Positions 1 through 5,986 of a DNA stretch of 8,267 nt are shown here, piece after piece. A model generated the notes under the pieces. It did not search any database, had not been told where the DNA came from, and saw nothing but the letters and a program-made list of their open reading frames with translations. Origin of the DNA: Eubacterium sp. UBA3720 (GTDB lineage Bacteria; Bacillota; Clostridia; Lachnospirales; Lachnospiraceae); NCBI GenBank assembly GCA_002371335.1, contig DFHP01000187.1, forward strand, positions 1 through 8,267. Reading direction: 5' to 3'. Numbering within the stretch: position 1 is the stretch's first letter; each line of letters opens with the position of its first letter. The translations under genes were made by a program, and so were the position numbers.

Positions 1-666
1 GCAAATATTGAGAATACGGTCAAGGATTGGTATGGAATATTAGACGGAAAAGATGAGGCGTCAAGGCTCGTAATTGCGGATAGCGGAAGCAATGACAGGA
101 CGCATGAGATCCTGCTCAGTCTACAGAAAGAATATCCAAAGCTTGAAGTCCTTGAAAATACTGACAGGTATCATGGACCAAAGGTCATTGCGCTGTACGA
201 GTATGCCATAAATAATGGCATAGATTATATTTTCCAGACGGATTCAGATGGACAGACCAATCCGGCAGAATTTGAAAAGTTTTGGAAAGCACGGAAAAAA
301 TATGATGGCATTTTCGGCTACAGGAATAAGCGAGGAGATGGGAAAGCGAGAGCTTTTGTCGAGAGGGTCGTATGTATGCTTCTCCGTATATATTTCGGCG
401 TGAAGGTGCCAGATGCCAACGCCCCGTTCAGGCTGATGAAAACGGATATTGTCAAAAAATACCTGTTCAAAATGAAAACGGACTATAACCTGCCTAATAT
501 CATGATGACAACATATTTTGTTTATTATAAAGAAAAATACAGGTTTATTCCGATATCATTTAAGCCGAGACAGGGCGGTGTGAATTCCATTAACATACCG
601 AAAATCATCGGTATCGGATGGAAAGCACTGGGAGATTTCAGAGAGCTGAAGAAGGATATGAAGTAA
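1..666 (+). CDS. GT2 family glycosyltransferase, polyprenyl-phosphate (DPM1-like) type, 5' partial
   Basis: The frame is open from base 1 to a TAA at 664-666, giving 221 residues with the N-terminus outside the window. Seen: a nucleotide-binding stretch IADSGSNDRT (fragment residues 25-34) matching the usual 'DDGSTDGT' element of GT-A GT2 enzymes; a DXD-type metal site TDSDGQTNP (80-88); DANAPFRLMK (138-147), in the place of the acceptor-side 'D...GFR' element; and PRQGGVNSI (189-197), like the R-x-x-G-x-S/N motif of dolichyl/undecaprenyl-phosphate sugar synthases. The fragment begins where the 'YNE' motif usually ends, so only about 10-25 residues are probably missing. The C-terminus is soluble, with no paired membrane helices as in classical GtrB, so it resembles short DPM1-like enzymes. 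It probably transfers a sugar from a nucleotide donor to undecaprenyl phosphate at the inner face of the membrane. The adjoining GtrA-like gene supports this. The sugar cannot be told from sequence. An ATG at 376 is internal, not the start. Confidence 0.88.
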   Translation, partial: ANIENTVKDWYGILDGKDEASRLVIADSGSNDRTHEILLSLQKEYPKLEVLENTDRYHGPKVIALYEYAINNGIDYIFQTDSDGQTNPAEFEKFWKARKKYDGIFGYRNKRGDGKARAFVERVVCMLLRIYFGVKVPDANAPFRLMKTDIVKKYLFKMKTDYNLPNIMMTTYFVYYKEKYRFIPISFKPRQGGVNSINIPKIIGIGWKALGDFRELKKDMK

Positions 667-1074
667 ATGAGAGGGTTGTACGAAAAGTATAAGGATCTGA
701 TCCCATATCTGTTTTTCGGTGTATGTACAACAATAGTGAATATTGTTGTCTACTGGTTGTGTGCTCATGTTCTTGGTATGGGTGTGATGATAAGCACCGT
801 TACTGCATGGATACTGGCTGTTTTATTTGCCTATTTTACAAACAGGAAGTGGGTCTTCCACAGCGAGGCAAGAGGTATTAATAATATCTCGAAAGAAATA
901 GCAGCGTTCTTTGGCTGCAGGCTTACAACAGGGGTGCTTGACTGGCTGCTGATGTACATTTTTGTCGACCGACTTCATTTCAATGATGTGCTTATAAAAA
1001 CAGCAGCGAATATCCTTGTAATTGTTCTGAACTATATTGCAAGTAAGCTGATTATTTTCCGGAATAAGGACTGA
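667..1074 (+). CDS. GtrA-like four-helix membrane protein
   Basis: 135 residues, the usual size for the GtrA family. Four hydrophobic segments are visible at about 11-33, 36-57, 78-100 and 107-130. The family hallmark NRKWVF (59-64) follows helix 2, and NYIASKLIIF (122-131) closes helix 4. GtrA-type proteins are thought to flip or help move undecaprenyl-phosphate-linked sugar across the cytoplasmic membrane in glycosylation of O-antigen, teichoic acids or other cell-wall polymers. The ATG comes directly after the upstream TAA, with a purine-rich AAGAAGGA at 649-656 inside the preceding gene. The two genes are therefore almost certainly co-transcribed and translationally coupled, as expected for a synthase plus translocator pair. 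The family assignment is firm; the transported sugar and direction are inference. Confidence 0.9.
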   Translation: MRGLYEKYKDLIPYLFFGVCTTIVNIVVYWLCAHVLGMGVMISTVTAWILAVLFAYFTNRKWVFHSEARGINNISKEIAAFFGCRLTTGVLDWLLMYIFVDRLHFNDVLIKTAANILVIVLNYIASKLIIFRNKD

Positions 1075-1140
1075 TATATGAACTCACATGCAGGTCTGGA
1101 AGGATTCTTGATGTGAAAGAATAACACTGAGGAAACTAAA

Positions 1141-2229
1141 ATGAACGAGCCTGTTCGCATACTGCATATATTTTCCGCTCTTGATTCAGGCGGTGTTTCG
1201 AATTTCGTGATGAATCTGTACCGTGAGTTAGATACAGAAAAAATACAGTTCGATTTTGCCATGACGCAGGGCATGCCTGCTCTCTTTGACGACGAAGTTC
1301 TCGTACGCGGAGGAAGGATCTTCTATTTTGACACATCAAAAAGCATTATAAAGAACCTGCGAAGTATTCTACAGAAAAATGGGCCATTCCATGCTGTGCA
1401 CAGTCACCTGTTCTTTTACTCCGGGCTGGTGATGATGGAGGCTAAGAGGGCAAAAGTACCGGTTCGCATTGCGCATGCGCATAACGCCCATACCGGGGAA
1501 TCTCGTTCTTTGCCCCGCAGGGCGTATGAACTGGGCATGCAAATGCTGATCCGTATGTACGCGACGCACCTGCTTGGCTGTTCGGAAAAAGCATGCCGTT
1601 ATGTTTTCGGCGACAAAATCATGAAGGATCGACGGGCAGCCGTTATTCCGGATGGGATAGACTGCAGCCGTTTTGCCTTTGATCCTGAAGTGCGCAAAAA
1701 AATGCGGGAGGAATATGGGCTTCAGGGAAAATACGTTGTGGGGCATGTAGGGCATTTTAACCCGGCTAAAAATCACAGAAAAATCCTTTCTGTTTTTCAG
1801 GCTGTCTGCCGGCAGCGGCGGGATGCCATGCTGTTGCTTGTGGGCGACGGGGAACTGGAACAGCAAGTAAGACAATATGCGGATCAGCTCGGTCTGACCG
1901 ATCAGGTCATATTCGCCGGTGCCCATAAAGATGTGGAGCGATTCTATCAGGCCATGGATGTGTTCCTTTTTCCTTCAAGATATGAAGGCTTTGGGATGGC
2001 AATGATCGAGGCGCAGACAGGCGGACTTGCCTGTGTGGCTTCGGATATTGTACCAAGTGAAACAAATATAGACGAGAGGGCTGTTTATCTGCCGCTGAAA
2101 GCTGCAGATAGTATATGGGCCGAGAAAATACTGAAAGCTCTGGGACGGGATACATCAGTATACGAAAAGGTTTACGCTATATACTCCGTATCGAGAGTTG
2201 TTGAAAAATTATTGACTATTTATATGTAA
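1141..2229 (+). CDS. GT4 family glycosyltransferase (GT-B fold, EpsF-like)
   Basis: 362 residues, near the usual 360-380 for capsule/exopolysaccharide GT4 enzymes. N-terminal acceptor domain: RILHIFSALDSGGVSNFVMN (6-25) with the glycine-rich loop, then HSH (87-89) and AHAHNA (111-116). Linker: PDGID (170-174). C-terminal donor domain: GHVGHFNPAKNH (201-212), VGDGEL (234-239) and the retaining-enzyme E-x7-E signature in YEGFGMAMIE (E282 and E290). It is expected to add one sugar from a nucleotide donor to a lipid-linked oligosaccharide on the cytoplasmic side. The ATG has GAGG at 1129-1132, eight bases upstream, supporting this start. It lies 66 bases after the GtrA-like gene with no terminator between, so it is likely in the same transcript. 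The assignment to an EpsF-like subgroup is from overall look only; donor and acceptor are unknown. Confidence 0.9.
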   Translation: MNEPVRILHIFSALDSGGVSNFVMNLYRELDTEKIQFDFAMTQGMPALFDDEVLVRGGRIFYFDTSKSIIKNLRSILQKNGPFHAVHSHLFFYSGLVMMEAKRAKVPVRIAHAHNAHTGESRSLPRRAYELGMQMLIRMYATHLLGCSEKACRYVFGDKIMKDRRAAVIPDGIDCSRFAFDPEVRKKMREEYGLQGKYVVGHVGHFNPAKNHRKILSVFQAVCRQRRDAMLLLVGDGELEQQVRQYADQLGLTDQVIFAGAHKDVERFYQAMDVFLFPSRYEGFGMAMIEAQTGGLACVASDIVPSETNIDERAVYLPLKAADSIWAEKILKALGRDTSVYEKVYAIYSVSRVVEKLLTIYM

Positions 2230-2261
2230 ATTTGAGTGCTCAGTGGTGCGTACACAAAGCT

Positions 2262-2291
2262 GAGTTCGGCTTGGAAGGTTTCAGCCGACTC
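2262..2291 (+). other. Intergenic RNA hairpin between the two GT4-type genes
   Basis: GAGTTCGGCT (2262-2271) pairs with AGCCGACTC (2283-2291): nine base pairs with a single bulged T at 2266 and an 11-base loop. No T-run follows, so it is not a standard intrinsic terminator. CTCAG at 2239-2243 can pair with CTGAG at 2260-2264, which would compete with this stem. The gap to the next start (2230-2351) contains no other gene or convincing promoter. It could be an RNA-processing or attenuation element, or chance. Confidence 0.4.
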
Positions 2292-2338
2292 TGACCCGAA
2301 TCCCGCGCCAAGGGAGAGAACGAAGCGTAATAGAAAAC

Positions 2339-2343
2339 GGTGA
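2339..2343 (+). promoter_or_regulatory. Ribosome binding site deciding the start at 2352
   Basis: GGTGA at 2339-2343 matches part of the anti-SD complement and sits eight bases before the ATG at 2352. The in-frame GTG at 2340 overlaps this site and has no SD-like sequence upstream of itself, so the ATG is preferred. Conserved sequence also begins there (MRILYVAGD). Confidence 0.6.
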
Positions 2344-2351
2344 GAAAGAAG

Positions 2352-3608
2352 ATGAGAATACTATATGTTGCAGGAGATAACCCTGCGGTCGAAACCATTT
2401 TGAACGGCATGGATGACAGCAAGCTCAGCGGTCTCCCTGCTTTTTATTATCCTTTTAAAATGCTGCTTGAACGCGGCTGTACAATTGACCTTCTTCTTTA
2501 TACAACGGAAAAGAAAACGGTCATAGAGAGCGCTCATTTTAAAAAAAGGAACCTGATACAGATTCATCCCTGGAAAAGCATCCTTCCGGGCTCTGTAGAA
2601 TATATGCTTCTGTTAAGGAGAGCCTCGCGGAAACTGCTGAGATCACGACACTATGATTTTGTCTACGGAATGAGCGAAGGGGCTCATCTTGCCGTTTACG
2701 AGGCGGCTAAGATGGGAATTCCGTGCGGTCTCCGTCAGTATGGTACACAGGAAATGGCCAATGCCCTTGAACCGATTAAAAGTGTGACTGCTCGACGGCT
2801 GAAAGCCTTGAAAGACTATACCTATATTACGCTGTCCATGCTCAGCAGGAAAACGTTTGTCCTTGCAACCAATGACGGGAGCCGTGCGGATGAGCTTTAT
2901 AATATTCTTGGCGTTAAGAAAAAGAAGTTCCGGTTCTATTTCTGGACTTCAGGCGTTTATATTCCGAATGAACGTCCGAAAGTGGATTACGAAAGTAAAG
3001 ACTCATACCCATTTGGCTATGATCCGCTGGCACTATCTATGATCAATCGAATTGCCGTTGTCAAGCGGCAGGATCGGGCCGCCTGCATTCTTGGCGAGCT
3101 GCATAAGCGCGGATACCCCTTCCATCTGTATCTGATCGGTACAGATGACAGTCAGAAAATGCATGAAGCCACCGTAGCTGCCGCAAAAGAGTACGGGGTA
3201 TTGGATTATCTTCACTTTGTGGGCGGTAAAAGTCAGCAGGAATGCCGGCAGTACGCGTGCAATTCCTTTGCGACGCTCCTGCCATGTGAGTGGAACCGCG
3301 TCAATGTTTTTTACGAAGTTATGGGAGAGGGTTCTGTCGTTGTCACTAACGACAATCATTCGATCGACGAGTTTATCAAGGATGATGTCAACTGTCTAGT
3401 ATATGAGGAAGACAACTTCGCGCAGGCGGCGGAAAAAATTATTGCGCTTATGAAGGATCCGGAACGAATAGAGAGAATACGAAACGCCGCTCATCAGACG
3501 GCTGTGGAGAAATTCATGAGTCTGGAGAAACGCTTCGGCCTGGAAGCGCAGCTTGTCACAGATACGGCACTAGGTAAAGACATAAGCGGATATCCGTTGG
3601 TTTTATAA
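2352..3608 (+). CDS. Divergent GT4-like glycosyltransferase
   Basis: 418 residues from the ATG at 2352 (422 if the GTG at 2340 is used). GT-B layout: an N-terminal Rossmann-like domain beginning MRILYVAGD; then DFVYGMSEGAHLA (102-114) and GIPCGLRQYGTQE (122-134). The donor half starts near NRIAVVKRQDRAA (232-244), followed by HLYLIGTD (258-265), LHFVGGKSQQE (287-297) and YEVMGEGSVVVTN (321-333). The retaining E-x7-E signature is altered: the candidate acids E313 and E322 are separated by eight residues, in PCEWNRVNVFYEVMGEG. This marks a less common GT4-like subgroup, or shifted donor contacts. It probably adds a sugar to the same lipid-linked glycan as the preceding enzyme. The gene ends three bases before a terminator, so it is likely last in its transcript. 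Substrate unknown. Confidence 0.8.
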   Translation: MRILYVAGDNPAVETILNGMDDSKLSGLPAFYYPFKMLLERGCTIDLLLYTTEKKTVIESAHFKKRNLIQIHPWKSILPGSVEYMLLLRRASRKLLRSRHYDFVYGMSEGAHLAVYEAAKMGIPCGLRQYGTQEMANALEPIKSVTARRLKALKDYTYITLSMLSRKTFVLATNDGSRADELYNILGVKKKKFRFYFWTSGVYIPNERPKVDYESKDSYPFGYDPLALSMINRIAVVKRQDRAACILGELHKRGYPFHLYLIGTDDSQKMHEATVAAAKEYGVLDYLHFVGGKSQQECRQYACNSFATLLPCEWNRVNVFYEVMGEGSVVVTNDNHSIDEFIKDDVNCLVYEEDNFAQAAEKIIALMKDPERIERIRNAAHQTAVEKFMSLEKRFGLEAQLVTDTALGKDISGYPLVL

Positions 3609-3610
3609 TA

Positions 3611-3648
3611 AAGAGCCTGTCAGTACCGGGCCTGCAGGTCTTTTTTTT
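3611..3648 (+). terminator. Rho-independent terminator after the glycosyltransferase run
   Basis: AAGAGCCTG (3611-3619) pairs with CAGGTCTTTT (3635-3644), with one bulged T at 3639 and one G-T pair, around a 15-base loop. Eight T residues run 3641-3648. The A-rich 5' flank and T-rich 3' flank are typical of intrinsic terminators. It begins three bases after the stop codon of the second GT4-like gene and precedes the flippase gene, so it should end or dampen transcription of the upstream block. Confidence 0.75.
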
Positions 3649-3702
3649 CAGCAGCAATCTTGTATCTATGTAATAACGGACTATTATAACAGGAAAGCAT
3701 AA

Positions 3703-5184
3703 ATGGATAATAATCAGTCAAATCCAAAAAACACAAAGGCACGTGCTGTTTCGGGTCTTCTGTGGCGTTTCATGGAACGTTTCGGCGCTCAGGGGGTAAC
3801 ATTCATTGTTTCGGTAGTCCTGGCCAGATTGCTAGATCCTTCTGTCTATGGAACGATAGCAATCGTTACGGTCTTCACCACGATCCTTAATGTTTTTGTT
3901 GACAGTGGACTTGGCAATGCCCTGATACAAAAAAAGGATGCCGACGATCTGGATTTTTCAACCGTTTTCTATTTTAACATCTGTATGTGTCTTGTTCTGT
4001 ACGTTCTGCTCTTTCTGGTTGCGCCTGGCATTGCAGCCTTTTACAAGATGCCTGAACTAACACCCGTATTACGTGTTATGAGTCTTACAGTCATTGTGTC
4101 AGGCGTAAAGAACGTCCAACAGGCATATGTTTCCAGAAATCTGCTGTTTAAGCGATTTTTCTATGCGACTCTCGGAGGAACTCTCGGCGCGGCCGTTCTT
4201 GGAATATGGATGGCATACCGTGGCTACGGCGTTTGGGCATTGGTCATGCAAAGCCTTTTCAATACAACAGTAGATACGATTATACTGTGGATTACTGTTA
4301 AATGGCGACCCAAGCGCATGTTTTCCATTAAGCGTTTTCGAGGCCTGTTTTCTTTTGGATGGAAACTATTAGTTTCCTCGTTGATTGATACCTTTTACAA
4401 CAATTTACGACAGCTGATTATAGGTAAGCTTTATTCGGCGGACAGTCTCGCCTATTATAACCGCGGCTATATGATACCGAATGTTTTTGTCGGAAATGTA
4501 AACACGGCAATTGATAGTGTACTTTTTCCGGTATTATCAGGAGAACAAAGTGACAGGGGCGTCGTTCGCAACATGACGCGAAGATCTATTCAGATAAGCT
4601 CCTTTGTTATGTGGCCGATAATGCTGGGAATTGGTGCTTGTTCCAGGCAGATAGTACTGCTGCTTCTTACAGAAAAATGGCTGCCTGCAGTACCTTACGT
4701 CATGATTTTCTGCTTCAGCTATGCACTGCTTCCTATCCAAACAGCCAACTTGAATGCAATTAAAGCTCTCGGGTACAGCAGTGTTTATTTGAAACTGGAA
4801 ATATGCAGAAAAATGGTCGGTATCACTGTTTTGCTGCTTACTATGTGGCGTGGTCCTTTGATCATGGCTGCAAGTAATGTGCTTATCAGCCTGTTAAACC
4901 AGGCAATCAATTCCTGGCCGAATCGGAAACTTCTCGGGTATTCTTACAAAGATCAGCTGCTTGATATAATGCCTTCCGTAATAATATCAGTTATTATGTT
5001 TTTAATTGTATGGAGTTTGCAGAGAATTATTATCAATCCGCTCCTGCTGATTGTTCTTCAGATCCCTGTAGGCATTGGAGTATATATAATGGGATCGATT
5101 CTGATTCATAACGAAAGTTTCTTTTATATATGTAATACACTTCAGGAAATAGCGGCCGTAAGGGAATTGAAAAAACACCAATGA
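3703..5184 (+). CDS. Wzx/TuaB-type polysaccharide flippase (MOP superfamily)
   Basis: 493 residues, the usual length for WzxC/TuaB-like exporters. The N-terminus GLLWRFMERFGAQGVTFIVS (18-37) followed by ARLLDPSVYGTIAI (41-54) is characteristic of the Polysacc_synt_3 group. YYNRGYMIP (251-259) and EKWLPAVPYV (324-333) match other conserved positions. Repeated hydrophobic segments over the full length are consistent with 12-14 membrane helices. Members move undecaprenyl-pyrophosphate-linked oligosaccharides (or teichuronic acid precursors) to the outer face of the membrane. The start ATG has AGGA at 3691-3694, eight bases upstream. The gene follows a terminator and has no strong promoter of its own, so it may depend on read-through. 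It is convergent with the VanZ-family gene, 60 bases away. The exported glycan is unknown, and no Wzy-type polymerase is in view. Confidence 0.9.
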   Translation: MDNNQSNPKNTKARAVSGLLWRFMERFGAQGVTFIVSVVLARLLDPSVYGTIAIVTVFTTILNVFVDSGLGNALIQKKDADDLDFSTVFYFNICMCLVLYVLLFLVAPGIAAFYKMPELTPVLRVMSLTVIVSGVKNVQQAYVSRNLLFKRFFYATLGGTLGAAVLGIWMAYRGYGVWALVMQSLFNTTVDTIILWITVKWRPKRMFSIKRFRGLFSFGWKLLVSSLIDTFYNNLRQLIIGKLYSADSLAYYNRGYMIPNVFVGNVNTAIDSVLFPVLSGEQSDRGVVRNMTRRSIQISSFVMWPIMLGIGACSRQIVLLLLTEKWLPAVPYVMIFCFSYALLPIQTANLNAIKALGYSSVYLKLEICRKMVGITVLLLTMWRGPLIMAASNVLISLLNQAINSWPNRKLLGYSYKDQLLDIMPSVIISVIMFLIVWSLQRIIINPLLLIVLQIPVGIGVYIMGSILIHNESFFYICNTLQEIAAVRELKKHQ

Positions 5185-5204
5185 GATAGCTGTGCTGTTA
5201 AATC

Positions 5205-5222
5205 GGCTGTCGCACGGCAGTC
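5205..5222 (+). terminator. Possible hairpin at the end of the flippase transcript
   Basis: GGCTGTC (5205-5211) and GGCAGTC (5216-5222) form seven pairs around a GCAC loop. Two are G-T pairs that work only in the plus-strand RNA; on the minus strand they become A-C mismatches. It lies in the 60-base gap between the convergent flippase and VanZ-family genes. No T-run follows, so termination here is uncertain. Confidence 0.3.
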
Positions 5223-5244
5223 CCGCTGAGAACAATTGCCGGCT

Positions 5245-5751
5245 TCACGAACGGATAACTATTTTTTGCTTGCAGAAAATCCACAGCATACCCGCCGCGA
5301 ACCCGATCAGTCCACCGAGACTGTTGCTGATAATATCATCTATTTCAAACAGCCCGTGTGCAGTGACAAATTGCAGGAACTCTACCCCAAAAGAAATTAG
5401 AACGGGGAGGAGCGCGGTGCTCCATGCGGGGCGTATCTGAGACAGTATTGCTCCCAGAGGAATAAACAGGAGAACATTGTTCAGGATCTCACGCCGCAGA
5501 TAATCGTTGTTGAGCAAAAACCGGTAGGACCAAAACAGTCTCAAATTGATTTGTTTTTTCCCCGTATTTCTGTTCAACAGAGTCAGATAAAGAATCACGA
5601 GAATGTACAAAACAAGCAGCTTCTTATTGTTCTCCCTGCCAATAAATACAGAGATCAAAAAGAGAGCAGCAACGATGGCAAGTAACCAAAGTTGATGTGT
5701 ACTTAAGTATTCTTCGACCCTGAGAATAGATTTGGCGAACAGGTCTAACAT
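5245..5751 (-). CDS. VanZ-family membrane protein
   Basis: 168 residues from the ATG at 5751. Hydrophobic segments lie at about 21-37, 46-60, 90-106, 112-130 and 141-160. VanZ hallmarks: NNVLLFIPLGAIL (91-103), and SFGVEFLQ (120-127) followed by LFEIDDIISNSLGGLIGF (134-151), with conserved E124, Q127, D138, D139 and N143. VanZ proteins can lower susceptibility to teicoplanin, but most family members in envelope clusters have no proven role. The reading frame runs upstream to a TTG at 5853, but a strong promoter places transcription start near 5826, so that TTG would be outside the mRNA. AAGGAA (complement of 5765-5770) lies 13 bases before the ATG, a rather long spacing. It is the only minus-strand gene here, convergent with the flippase and divergent from the GT-C gene, so it is separately regulated. 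Confidence 0.85.
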   Translation of the reverse strand: MLDLFAKSILRVEEYLSTHQLWLLAIVAALFLISVFIGRENNKKLLVLYILVILYLTLLNRNTGKKQINLRLFWSYRFLLNNDYLRREILNNVLLFIPLGAILSQIRPAWSTALLPVLISFGVEFLQFVTAHGLFEIDDIISNSLGGLIGFAAGMLWIFCKQKIVIRS

Positions 5752-5832
5752 AGTGATATAATTATTCCTTATCAAAGATGGAAGTATTAAGAACGAAACG
5801 TTGGTTACAGGAGAAACGGCAAGGTGTTTTAA

Positions 5833-5860
5833 ATTATACCAAACGAGAAACAAAGGTCAA
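5833..5860 (-). promoter_or_regulatory. Extended -10 sigma-A promoter of the VanZ-family gene
   Basis: Read on the minus strand: TTGACC (complement of 5855-5860), a 16-base spacer, then TATAAT (complement of 5833-5838) preceded by TGG, which gives the extended -10 form TGnTATAAT. The expected transcription start is near 5826, leaving about 75 bases of leader before the ATG at 5751. An AAGGCCTT palindrome (5859-5866) overlaps the upstream edge of the -35 box and could be an operator, but this is weak. Confidence 0.8.
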
Positions 5861-5986
5861 GGCCTTTGGGTGCGAATGCTCCTGACCGCGCGTCTCGTCT
5901 TAACAACAAATGTATTGTTCCACAGAATGAAATAGTGTGTAGAAATAAACTGATAAAGCTTTGGGGCAACATGCAGAGAGGAAGCC

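Noticed and set aside
1084..1116. TCACAT/ATGTGA pairing after the GtrA-like gene
   Set aside because: Only six pairs around a 21-base loop with no T-run; not convincing as a terminator.
1369..1926. Minus-strand 185-residue frame
   Set aside because: Antisense to the clear GT4 gene, with no family motif.
2340..2351. GTG start for the second GT4-like gene
   Set aside because: The GTG is part of the GGTGA ribosome binding site for the ATG at 2352 and has no SD of its own.
3660..3687. TTGTAT-16-TATTAT as promoter for the flippase
   Set aside because: It would start transcription near 3694, within the ribosome binding site, leaving no usable leader; the -35 match is also weak.
5752..5853. N-terminal extension of the VanZ-family gene from a TTG
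   Set aside because: The promoter -10 and -35 boxes overlap or lie beside this start, and there is no SD in front of it.
5905..5919. AACAA/TTGTT inverted repeat and weak -10 boxes upstream of the GT-C gene
   Set aside because: Five A/T-rich pairs are expected by chance; no -35/-10 pair with good spacing could be made, so no promoter is called there.
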